64,000 bases of DNA from Pseudomonas viridiflava (GTDB taxonomy: Bacteria > Pseudomonadota > Gammaproteobacteria > Pseudomonadales > Pseudomonadaceae), in NCBI RefSeq assembly GCF_900590885.1, contig NZ_UUON01000022.1:186001-250000 (forward strand), in the 5' to 3' direction. Position 1 is the stretch's first letter. Each line of letters begins with the position of its first letter. Below, piece after piece: positions 7,812 to 15,280 of this stretch. The notes beneath the pieces were generated by a model, which had not been told where the DNA came from, searched no databases, and worked only from the letters and a program-made list of their open reading frames with translations. The position numbers were made by a program, and so were the translations under genes.

Positions 7812-8660
7812 ATGTACAAAGATTACCCAGCTGCTTACCAGGTCAGTAAAGGCTCGGCGTTGCAGGTCGACACTGCGTTTTACAGCCGTATTCGCGATCA
7901 AAAACACCAGCGCACGCTGATTGAGCAGTTCGAGGTGCCGATTCGCACGGGCAGGGCGTGGAAGGTTCCCGCCGGGCACGTGTTCCGTGTCACCACGCCG
8001 GTCGGTCCGCAGGTGGGCGACTTTAATATCTGGAACGCCAACGACCCTCGCGAACGCCTTTGGGCGGCGCGCACTCGCCAGTTGCAGGGCGCGCATGTCA
8101 GTACTCATGACCGGTTGTGGTCGAACCTGCCATTTCTAAGGCCCCTGGTGACAATCACCGATGACAGCCTGGCCGGTTACGGCATTGATGAGCACGGTGG
8201 TCGTCTCCACGATTTGCTCGGTACGCGCTGTGACCCCTATGTGAATCGCATGCTCACCGGTGAGGACTTTCACCACCATTGCCACTCCAACCTCACCCGT
8301 GCGGTATTGCCCCATGGCCTGACGGAATTCGACGTGCATGACGTGTTGAATATTTTCCAGTGCACGGGGCTCAATCACGACGACATGTATTTCATGAAGG
8401 CCTGCCCGGCGCAGAAGGGCGATTACCTGGAGTTTTTTGCCGAGATTGATGTGTTGTGCGCGCTGTCGACGTGCCCGGGTGGGGATTTGTCGCTGCCGAT
8501 GTGGGGGCCGGACGCGCAGGATCCGCTGACGGTGTGTCGGCCGTTGGGGGTGGAGGTCTATAAGCTGGAGGAGGGGTTGCTGGAAGGCTGGAGCCAGCCG
8601 GAGCGTGCTGCCTATAAGGGGCAGCACGGGTTGCAGATTGCCAAGGCGGATTGGGAGTAA
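7812..8660 (+). CDS. DUF1989 (urea carboxylase-associated) family protein
   Basis: 282-residue cytosolic protein of the DUF1989 family. Seen: the central FHHHCHSNLTRA stretch (about 155-166), rich in His and Cys and probably metal-binding, and the Cys-containing NIFQCTG (about 182-188) and STCPGGDLS (about 223-231) motifs that define the family. Relatives occur beside urea carboxylase and amine-use genes, where they are thought to process small amine or guanidine compounds; the reaction is not established. Its upstream partner is an FCD-type GntR regulator, and an ethanolamine-type permease lies downstream on the other strand, which suggests amine metabolism but does not prove it. Confidence 0.75.
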   Translation: MYKDYPAAYQVSKGSALQVDTAFYSRIRDQKHQRTLIEQFEVPIRTGRAWKVPAGHVFRVTTPVGPQVGDFNIWNANDPRERLWAARTRQLQGAHVSTHDRLWSNLPFLRPLVTITDDSLAGYGIDEHGGRLHDLLGTRCDPYVNRMLTGEDFHHHCHSNLTRAVLPHGLTEFDVHDVLNIFQCTGLNHDDMYFMKACPAQKGDYLEFFAEIDVLCALSTCPGGDLSLPMWGPDAQDPLTVCRPLGVEVYKLEEGLLEGWSQPERAAYKGQHGLQIAKADWE

Positions 8661-8666
8661 TCGCGC

Positions 8667-8834
8667 CTAGCGATCCTGCGCATCCTTGGCATCCGCCTGA
8701 GCGTTGCGCTCGGCCACGCGTTTGCGTTGTTCGTCGGTGAGTTCCACCTTGTTGGCGCTGTCGCGCAGCATCATCAACCCGCCGACGATCGACCCGATCG
8801 CGACTACCATAATCAACCACGCATACCACGGCAT
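8667..8834 (-). CDS. DUF2897 family small membrane protein
   Basis: 55-residue protein beginning MPWYAWLIMVVAIGS, with one transmembrane helix (about residues 4-24) and a charged, Lys/Glu/Asp-rich cytoplasmic tail ending DAKDAQDR. AAGGAGAG lies 6 bases before the ATG. This matches the short DUF2897 proteins found throughout Pseudomonas; no function is known. It is convergent with the DUF1989 gene (6 bases between the stops) and downstream of the permease on the same strand. Confidence 0.8.
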   Translation of the reverse strand: MPWYAWLIMVVAIGSIVGGLMMLRDSANKVELTDEQRKRVAERNAQADAKDAQDR

Positions 8835-8856
8835 AAGGCTCTCCTTGAGGCGGACT

Positions 8857-8880
8857 ACCGTGGGAGAGTTTTCCCACGGT
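8857..8880. repeat. Inverted repeat between permease and DUF2897 gene
   Basis: Perfect 9-bp arms ACCGTGGGA / TCCCACGGT with a 6-base loop. There is no T-tract on either strand, so this is not a canonical terminator; it could be an mRNA processing or stabilising hairpin. Confidence 0.5.
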
Positions 8881-8945
8881 AATAACGGCTTTGAGTAACA
8901 GGCTTTCTTAGTAGTTCAGTGTAGGCCTGTTCCGCCTCGATAACC

Positions 8946-10310
8946 TTAGAGCCCGGTCAACATCGCATCCGCCGGTGCATCGGCGCGGTCTTGCCCGGTC
9001 AGTTGGAAGTAGATGAAGCCCACCGCCATAAAACCCAGGAAAATCAACCCGATCAGCGCGTTGAACCAGGCCATGGCCACCAGGCACACCACCGCCAGCA
9101 CCAGGGCGATGCCCGGTACGATCGGGTAGCCCGGCGCGCGGAAGGTGCGCTCCAACAGCGGTTCGGTCTTACGCAGTTTGAACAGGCTGAGCATGCTCAT
9201 GATGTACATCACGATGGCGCCGAATACCGCCATGGTGATCATCGCTGCGGTCAGCGTCATGCCGCCCAGGTTGATCAGGCCGTCGCTGTAGATGGCGGCG
9301 ATGCCGACCACGCCGCCGGCGAGGATTGCCCGGTGGGGTGTCTGAAAACGCGACAATTTGGCCAGGAAAGACGGCAGGTAGCCGGCGCGGGCCAGGGCGA
9401 AGAATTGCCGTGAGTAGCCGAGGATAATCCCGTGGAAGCTCGCCACCAGGCCGAACAGGCCGATCCACACCAGCATGTGCAGCCAGCCGGAGCTGTCGCC
9501 CACCACGGTTTTCATCGCCTGTGGCAATGGGTCGTTGATGTTGGAGAGAGTGCGCCAGTCGCCCACACCGCCGGCGAAGAACATCACGCCCATGGCCAGG
9601 ATCACCAGGGTCAGGATGCCGCTGATGTAGGCTTTTGGAATGGTGCGCTTGGGATCTTTCGCTTCCTCAGCCGCCATGGCCGCGCCTTCGATGGCGAGGA
9701 AGAACCAGATGGCAAACGGAATCGCCGCAAACATCCCGGCAATCGCCGGAGCGCCGAAGGTATCGGAGCCGGCCCAGCCGTTCAGGGCGAAGTTGCTGAA
9801 GCTGAACGCGGGGGCGACCACGCCCATGAACACCAGCAGTTCGGCGACGGCGAGCACGCACACCACCAACTCGAAGGTGGCGGCGAGTTTCACGCCGAGG
9901 ATGTTCAGGCCCATGAACACGATGTACGCGCCGACGGCCGCGTGTTTCGGGTCGAGTGCCGGGAACTGCACATTCAGATAGGCACCAATGGCCAGGGCGA
10001 TGGCCGGTGGCGCAAAGACAAATTCGATCAAGGTAGCGAGGCCTGCGATCAAGCCGCCTTTCTCACCAAAGGCGCGACGGCTGTAGGCAAACGGCCCTCC
10101 GGCGTGAGGAATCGCGGTAGTCAGCTCGGTGAAGCTGAAGATAAAGCAGGTGTACATGGCGGCGACCATCAATGAGGTCACCAGGAAGCCCAAGGTGCCG
10201 GCGACGCCCCAGCCGTAGCTCCAGCCGAAGTATTCGCCGGAAATCACCAGCCCGACCGCAATACCCCACAAATGCAGGGTGCCTAGGGTGGGTTTGAGTT
10301 GTGTGTTCAT
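8946..10310 (-). CDS. Ethanolamine permease-like APC transporter
   Basis: 454-residue amino acid/polyamine/organocation (APC) superfamily permease with about 12 transmembrane helices. The N-terminus (LKPTLGTLHLWGIAVGLVISGEYFGWSYGW) contains the helix I GxxxSGxxxG unwound substrate site; the EYFGW segment and the AIPHAGGPFAYSRRAFG motif after it are typical of ethanolamine permeases. It probably imports ethanolamine or a related amine across the inner membrane. No eutBC genes are in the window. Leftward transcription; the next same-strand gene is the DUF2897 protein. Another small-amine substrate is possible. Confidence 0.78.
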   Translation of the reverse strand: MNTQLKPTLGTLHLWGIAVGLVISGEYFGWSYGWGVAGTLGFLVTSLMVAAMYTCFIFSFTELTTAIPHAGGPFAYSRRAFGEKGGLIAGLATLIEFVFAPPAIALAIGAYLNVQFPALDPKHAAVGAYIVFMGLNILGVKLAATFELVVCVLAVAELLVFMGVVAPAFSFSNFALNGWAGSDTFGAPAIAGMFAAIPFAIWFFLAIEGAAMAAEEAKDPKRTIPKAYISGILTLVILAMGVMFFAGGVGDWRTLSNINDPLPQAMKTVVGDSSGWLHMLVWIGLFGLVASFHGIILGYSRQFFALARAGYLPSFLAKLSRFQTPHRAILAGGVVGIAAIYSDGLINLGGMTLTAAMITMAVFGAIVMYIMSMLSLFKLRKTEPLLERTFRAPGYPIVPGIALVLAVVCLVAMAWFNALIGLIFLGFMAVGFIYFQLTGQDRADAPADAMLTGL

Positions 10311-10470
10311 TGTGTTGCTCCCTGAACGGTTTGGAATGATTCAAGGTGTTGCAGCGGCCATGCCAGGCTGAGAATGATTGTCGTAAAGCGGCGCGATTGT
10401 CGTGTGGGGGATGGTTTGGCGTTTGAAATTTTACAGCGCTGCACCAGTTGAGTGCGGCGGTGCCTGGGCC

Positions 10471-10555
10471 GGCGCTATCGGGGGCAAGCCCCCTCCCACA
10501 TTTCGACCGGTGTACGCAGGCCAAGTGTGGGAGGGGGCTTGCCCCGATGAGGCCC
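10471..10555. repeat. REPIN 1, upstream of kdpFABC
   Basis: Two REP hairpin elements in opposite orientation (ATCGGGGGCAAGCCCCC and GGGGGCTTGCCCCGATGAGG) around a 25-base spacer. The spacer is the exact reverse complement of that in the REPIN after kdpC (15156-15240), making the two elements near-perfect inverted copies 4.6 kb apart. One C is missing from the right arm compared with the partner. Confidence 0.9.
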
Positions 10556-10600
10556 TCCCAATCACCACAAATCCCTCTGTAACCTGCGCATAAACCCACT

Positions 10601-10653
10601 CTTTACGCCGTCTTTACGCCCCGCCCACACCCTCGCTCTCGTTCCTTTACGCC
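10601..10653 (+). promoter_or_regulatory. Candidate KdpE operator upstream of kdpF
   Basis: Three direct CTTTACGCC repeats start at 10601, 10612 and 10645, i.e. offsets of 11 and 33 bases, whole helical turns. The second is followed by CCGCCCA. The E. coli KdpE site, as I remember it, is likewise T-rich half-sites followed by a CCCCGCCC run. It lies 57-109 bases before kdpF, where an activator of the operon would bind. Confidence 0.65.
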
Positions 10654-10709
10654 ACTCCTGCCGACAATCACCCCACACGCGGCACTCGCCGCTAAACGGA
10701 GAGACTTCC

Positions 10710-10799
10710 ATGAGCGTTCTGGACGGGGTGTCACTGCTATTGGCCGTGGCGCTGTTCATTTATCTGCTGGTTGCGCTGTTACGCGCGGATCGGAACTAG
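10710..10799 (+). CDS. kdpF: KdpF, small subunit of potassium-transporting ATPase
   Basis: 29-residue single-span membrane peptide (MSVLDGVSLLLAVALFIYLL...), too short for most gene finders. It stabilises the KdpABC potassium pump in the inner membrane. Position is diagnostic: directly before kdpA, with its TAG stop (10797-10799) abutting the kdpA ribosome binding site AGGAG and only 9 bases to the kdpA ATG. First gene of the operon, downstream of the candidate KdpE operator. Confidence 0.9.
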   Translation: MSVLDGVSLLLAVALFIYLLVALLRADRN

Positions 10800-10808
10800 G
10801 AGCGGGTT

Positions 10809-12503
10809 ATGCACAGTTATGACTATTGGCTGATCATCGCCTTCTTTGCCGTGGTGCTGGTGCCGGCGCCGTTCCTGGGACGGTTCTATTACAAGGTGAT
10901 GGAAGGCCAGCGCACCTGGCTGAGCCCGGTGCTGGGGCCGGTCGAAAATGCCTGCTATAGCTTGTCGGGCGTGGACAAGGATCAGGAGCAAAGCTGGCAG
11001 AAATACATGCTGGCCTTGCTCGCCTTCAACCTCGCTGGTTTTGTGCTGTTGTTCGCGATCCTGTTGTTCCAGGACTACCTCCCACTCAATCCGCAGAAAT
11101 TGCCGGGCCAGGAATGGACGCTGGCCTTCAACACCGCGATCAGTTTCATGACCAACACCAACTGGCAGTCCTACAGCGGTGAGGCGTCCCTGAGCTACCT
11201 CAGCCAGATGGTCGGCCTGACCGTGCAGAACTTCGTCAGCGCCGCCACCGGCCTTGCAGTCCTGGTCGCGCTTTGCCGTGGGATCGGTCGCAAATCCACC
11301 AAGACGCTGGGCAACTTTTGGGTTGATATGACCCGCGCCACCCTCTACGGCCTGCTGCCGTTGTGCCTGGTGCTGGCGTTGTTCCTGGTGTGGCAGGGCG
11401 TGCCGCAGACCTTCGCGCATTATGTGGATGCGGTAACGATGCAAGGCGTGGATCAGGTGATCCCCCTGGGCCCGGCGGCCAGCCAGATTGCGATCAAGCA
11501 ACTGGGCACCAACGGCGGTGGCTTCTTCGGCGTCAACTCGGCGCACCCGTTTGAAGACCCGACGGCCTGGGCCAACCTGTTCGAGCTGGCGGCGATCATT
11601 CTGATCCCGGTGGCGCTGGTGTTTACCTTTGGCCACTACGTCAAAGACCTGCGCCAGAGCCGCGCGATCCTCGGTTGCATGCTGGCGCTGTTCTTGATCG
11701 GCGGCGCGACCTCGCTGTGGGCCGAATACCAGCCCAACCCGACGCTGAACAACCCGGCCGTGGAGCAGACCGCCCCGCTGGAAGGCAAGGAAGCGCGCTT
11801 TGGCACCACCGGCACGGTGCTGTGGTCGGTGACCACCACGGCCGCGTCGAACGGTTCGGTCAACGGCATGCAGGACAGCCTCAACCCCCTCAGTGGCATG
11901 GTTGCGATGGTCAACATGATGGTTGGCGAAGTGATCTTCGGCGGCGTCGGCGCGGGCATGTACGGCATGTTGCTCAATGTGCTGATCGCGGTGTTCCTCG
12001 CCGGTTTGATGATCGGCCGAACCCCGGAATACCTCGGCAAGAAACTCCAGGCCAAGGAAGTGCAATTGCTGGTGGTGACCCTGCTGGTGATGCCGGTAGG
12101 CGTGCTGGTACTCGGCGCCATCGCGGCGAGCCTGCCGGGCCCGGCCGCTGCCATCAGCAACCCAGGCCCCCACGGCTTCAGCCAGTTGCTGTACGCCTAC
12201 ACCTCGGCCAGCGCCAACAACGGCTCGGCGTTTGGCGGTTTCAGCGCCAACACCCCGTTCCACAACCTGATGCTCGGCCTGGGCATGTTGATCGGCCGCT
12301 TCGGCTACATCCTCCCGGTACTGGCCCTGGCCGGCAGCCTGGCGATGAAGAAGACCGCACCGATTGGCCAGAACAGCTTCCCGACCCATGGCCCGCTGTT
12401 CGTGACCCTGTTGACCGTGACCATTTTGCTGGTGGGCGGCCTGACTTTCCTGCCAACGCTGGCGTTAGGCCCCATCGCTGAACACTTGAGCATGGGCTTC
12501 TAA
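10809..12503 (+). CDS. kdpA: KdpA, potassium-translocating subunit
   Basis: 564 residues, close to the E. coli KdpA length (557). Polytopic inner-membrane channel subunit with four pore loops homologous to K+ channels; selectivity-loop sequences are visible as SFMTNTNWQSYSGE (about 114-127), GTNGGGFFGVNSAHPFE (about 234-250), and two later Gly-rich loops. It selects K+ for high-affinity uptake powered by KdpB. Good Shine-Dalgarno (AGGAGCGGG) before the ATG. The gene ends 9-15 bases before the kdpB start. Confidence 0.97.
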   Translation: MHSYDYWLIIAFFAVVLVPAPFLGRFYYKVMEGQRTWLSPVLGPVENACYSLSGVDKDQEQSWQKYMLALLAFNLAGFVLLFAILLFQDYLPLNPQKLPGQEWTLAFNTAISFMTNTNWQSYSGEASLSYLSQMVGLTVQNFVSAATGLAVLVALCRGIGRKSTKTLGNFWVDMTRATLYGLLPLCLVLALFLVWQGVPQTFAHYVDAVTMQGVDQVIPLGPAASQIAIKQLGTNGGGFFGVNSAHPFEDPTAWANLFELAAIILIPVALVFTFGHYVKDLRQSRAILGCMLALFLIGGATSLWAEYQPNPTLNNPAVEQTAPLEGKEARFGTTGTVLWSVTTTAASNGSVNGMQDSLNPLSGMVAMVNMMVGEVIFGGVGAGMYGMLLNVLIAVFLAGLMIGRTPEYLGKKLQAKEVQLLVVTLLVMPVGVLVLGAIAASLPGPAAAISNPGPHGFSQLLYAYTSASANNGSAFGGFSANTPFHNLMLGLGMLIGRFGYILPVLALAGSLAMKKTAPIGQNSFPTHGPLFVTLLTVTILLVGGLTFLPTLALGPIAEHLSMGF

Positions 12504-12512
12504 AAAAGGGAT

Positions 12513-14576
12513 ATGAAAATGAATATGCCTGCAAAAAATGCTGCCCCCGTGAACACCCAGGAACCGCCAAAAACTGCGATCTCCGCCCTGTGGCGCCCGG
12601 CGCTGGTTCAGGCCTTCGTCAAGCTCGACCCGCGCCAGCTGCAACGCTCACCGGTGATGTTGGTGGTCGAGCTGACCGCGATCCTCACCACCGTGCTGTG
12701 CTTCGTACCCGACACCGCCGTGCCGACCTTCGTGGCCGTGCAAATCGCCGTATGGCTATGGTTCACCGTGCTGTTCGCCAACTTCGCCGAGGCCTTGGCC
12801 GAAGGTCGTGGCAAGGCCCGCGCCGACAGCCTCAAGGCTGGCAGCGAAGGCCTCAGCGCACGGCGCAAGGAGGCCGACGGCAGCTTCAAGGTCGTGCCGG
12901 CCACCAGCCTGCGCAAAGGTGATGTGGTGCGCGTCGCCGCCGGGGAAATGATCCCCGGTGACGGCGAAGTCATCGAGGGTATTGCGGCGGTCAACGAAGC
13001 GGCGATCACCGGCGAATCCGCACCGGTGATCCGCGAGTCCGGCGGCGACCGCTCGGCCGTCACCGGCAACACCCGGCTGGTGTCGGACTGGCTGTTGGTG
13101 CGCATCACCGTCAACCCGGGCGAGTCCACACTGGACCGCATGATCGCGTTGGTCGAAGGCGCCAAGCGCCAGAAAACCCCCAACGAAGTCGCGCTGGATA
13201 TCCTGCTGATCGGCCTGACCTTGATCTTCTTGTTGGTGGTGGTGACCTTGCAGCCGTTTGCCCACTTCGCGAATGGCAGCTTGCCGCTGGTGTTCCTGGT
13301 CGCACTGCTGGTGACGCTGATTCCTACCACCATTGGCGGTTTGCTCTCGGCCATCGGCATCGCCGGCATGGACCGTCTGGTGCGCCTCAATGTGATCGCC
13401 AAGTCCGGCCGCGCGGTGGAAGCGGCGGGGGATGTGCACGTATTGTTGCTGGACAAGACCGGCACCATCACCTTCGGTAACCGCCGCTGTTCGGCGGTGG
13501 TCGCGGCGCCTGGCGTCAGCGGTCGGGAAGTGGCGGAGGGCGCGTTGTTCGCCTCCCTGGCGGATGACACGGCGGAAGGTAAATCCATCGTCGAATACCT
13601 GCGCGCCTTGCACCCTCAGGCCGAGCCGTCGCTGGATGAGCTGACCGCCGTGCCGTTCAGCGCCGAAACCCGTTTGTCGGGCGTGGACTACCAGGGCCGC
13701 GTGTTCCGTAAAGGCGCCGTGGATTCGCTGCTGGCGTTTATCGGCCAACAACGCCGCGACCTGCAACCTGCGCTGTCGCGGGAAATCGACAAGATCGCCC
13801 AAAGCGGCGGCACGCCGTTGCTGGTGTGCGCCGATGGCAAGTTGCTCGGTGCGATCCATTTGAAAGACGTGGTCAAGCCCGGCATCCGCGAGCGTTTCGC
13901 CGAGCTGCGCAAGCTGGGGATTCGCACCGTGATGGTCACCGGCGACAACCCGCTGACCGCCGCCGCGATTGCCGCCGAAGCCGGTGTAGACGACGTGCTG
14001 GCCGAAGCCACACCGGAGAAAAAACTCGCGCGCATCCGCCATGAGCAAAACGACGGCCGCCTGGTGGCCATGTGTGGCGACGGCGCCAACGACGCGCCGG
14101 CGCTGGCCCAGGCCGACGTGGGCATGGCCATGAACGACGGCACCCAGGCCGCGCGTGAAGCGGCCAACATGGTCGACCTCGACAGCGACCCCACCAAGTT
14201 GCTGGACGTGGTGCAGATCGGCAAGGAACTGCTGGTGACGCGCGGTGCGCTGACCACGTTCTCTATCGCCAACGACGTGGCCAAGTACTTCGCGATTTTG
14301 CCGGCGCTGTTCGCCTCGATCTACCCACAACTCGGTGTGCTCAACGTGATGCACCTGCAGAGCCCGCAGAGCGCGATTCTGTCGGCCATCGTGTTCAACG
14401 CGTTGATCATTGTGGTGTTGATCCCGTTGGCACTGCGCGGCGTGCGTGTGCAAGCGGCGAGTGCGGCGGCGTTGCTGCGGCGCAACCTGCTGATCTACGG
14501 GCTGGGCGGGATTCTGGTGCCGTTCGTGGGCATCAAGGCGATCGACATGCTGCTGACCGCGCTGCACCTGGTGTAA
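12513..14576 (+). CDS. kdpB: KdpB, P-type ATPase subunit
   Basis: 687 residues. Visible motifs: the phosphorylated Asp in DKTGTITF (about residue 314), TGES loop (AITGESAPV, about 169-177), and the hinge [19 protein letters not shown] (about 525-543). KdpB hydrolyses ATP and drives K+ through KdpA. AAGGG lies only 2 bases before the first ATG (12513) but 8 before a second in-frame ATG at 12519, so the real start may be the second. Same-operon spacing with kdpA (9 bases) and kdpC (25 bases). Confidence 0.97.
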   Translation: MKMNMPAKNAAPVNTQEPPKTAISALWRPALVQAFVKLDPRQLQRSPVMLVVELTAILTTVLCFVPDTAVPTFVAVQIAVWLWFTVLFANFAEALAEGRGKARADSLKAGSEGLSARRKEADGSFKVVPATSLRKGDVVRVAAGEMIPGDGEVIEGIAAVNEAAITGESAPVIRESGGDRSAVTGNTRLVSDWLLVRITVNPGESTLDRMIALVEGAKRQKTPNEVALDILLIGLTLIFLLVVVTLQPFAHFANGSLPLVFLVALLVTLIPTTIGGLLSAIGIAGMDRLVRLNVIAKSGRAVEAAGDVHVLLLDKTGTITFGNRRCSAVVAAPGVSGREVAEGALFASLADDTAEGKSIVEYLRALHPQAEPSLDELTAVPFSAETRLSGVDYQGRVFRKGAVDSLLAFIGQQRRDLQPALSREIDKIAQSGGTPLLVCADGKLLGAIHLKDVVKPGIRERFAELRKLGIRTVMVTGDNPLTAAAIAAEAGVDDVLAEATPEKKLARIRHEQNDGRLVAMCGDGANDAPALAQADVGMAMNDGTQAAREAANMVDLDSDPTKLLDVVQIGKELLVTRGALTTFSIANDVAKYFAILPALFASIYPQLGVLNVMHLQSPQSAILSAIVFNALIIVVLIPLALRGVRVQAASAAALLRRNLLIYGLGGILVPFVGIKAIDMLLTALHLV

Positions 14577-14601
14577 ACCCAACTGAGTCGAGGAATCTGA
14601 A

Positions 14602-15147
14602 ATGTCCACTATGATCCGCCCGGCCCTGAGCCTGCTGGTACTCATGACCCTGATCACCGGCGTCGCCTACCCACTGGTGGTCACCGGTGTCGCCCAAGTA
14701 GCCTTCCCCGACCAGGCCAACGGCAGCCTGGTACGCGATGCCAGCGGCAAGGTGCGCGGCTCCAGCCTGATCGCCCAGGACTTTACCGCCGACGGCTGGT
14801 TCCACCCCCGCCCGTCGGCCGGCGCCTTTGCGACCGTCTCCAGCAGCGCCAGCAACCTTGGCCCGAGCAACCCGGCGCTGGCCGCCCGTGTGTTCGATGA
14901 CGCGAACAAGCAGCTGGTACCTAGCCAGGGCCCGGTGCCGTTGGCCTCCCTGACTACCTCCGGCAGCGGTCTTGATCCACACTTGCCACCTTCGGCGATT
15001 GCCTATCAACTGGCGCGAGTGGCGGCGGCGCGGAATGTGCCGGTGTCGACCCTCCAGCGCTTGCTCGATGAGCACATCGAAAGCCCGCTGGTGGGCCCGC
15101 CGGTGGTGAATGTGCTGGCGCTGAACATGGCCCTGGAAAAGTTGTAG
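14602..15147 (+). CDS. kdpC: KdpC, potassium-transporting ATPase subunit C
   Basis: 181 residues, with one N-terminal membrane anchor (about residues 8-30, [21 protein letters not shown]) and a periplasmic domain carrying the family motifs [17 protein letters not shown] and a late [18 protein letters not shown] (about 127-144). It assists high-affinity K+ binding in the KdpFABC complex. GAGGAA precedes the ATG. It ends the structural operon; a REPIN follows 8 bases after the stop and before kdpD, which may reduce read-through into the regulatory genes. Confidence 0.96.
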   Translation: MSTMIRPALSLLVLMTLITGVAYPLVVTGVAQVAFPDQANGSLVRDASGKVRGSSLIAQDFTADGWFHPRPSAGAFATVSSSASNLGPSNPALAARVFDDANKQLVPSQGPVPLASLTTSGSGLDPHLPPSAIAYQLARVAAARNVPVSTLQRLLDEHIESPLVGPPVVNVLALNMALEKL

Positions 15148-15155
15148 GCAACACA

Positions 15156-15240
15156 GGCCTCATCGGGGGCAAGCCCCCTCCCACACTTGGCCTGCGTACA
15201 CCGGTCGAAATGTGGGAGGGGGCTTGCCCCCGATGAGGCC
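15156..15240. repeat. REPIN 2, between kdpC and kdpD
   Basis: Inverted REP pair in the arrangement CATCGGGGGCAAGCCCCC ... GGGGGCTTGCCCCCGATG around a 25-base spacer that begins CTTGGCCTGCG. Reverse-complementing it gives REPIN 1 (10471-10555) almost base for base, including the whole spacer. Confidence 0.92.
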
Positions 15241-15280
15241 CTAAAAGACTCTATAAAAATACCTGAAGGAACCCCCACGC

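Noticed and set aside
10779..12389. 536-codon open frame on the minus strand opposite kdpA
   Set aside because: His/Gln/Arg-rich antisense shadow caused by third-position GC bias; no start signals, and kdpA on the other strand is certain.
12756..14657. 633-codon open frame on the minus strand opposite kdpB
   Set aside because: Same antisense shadow type, low-complexity His/Gln composition; kdpB motifs are intact on the plus strand.
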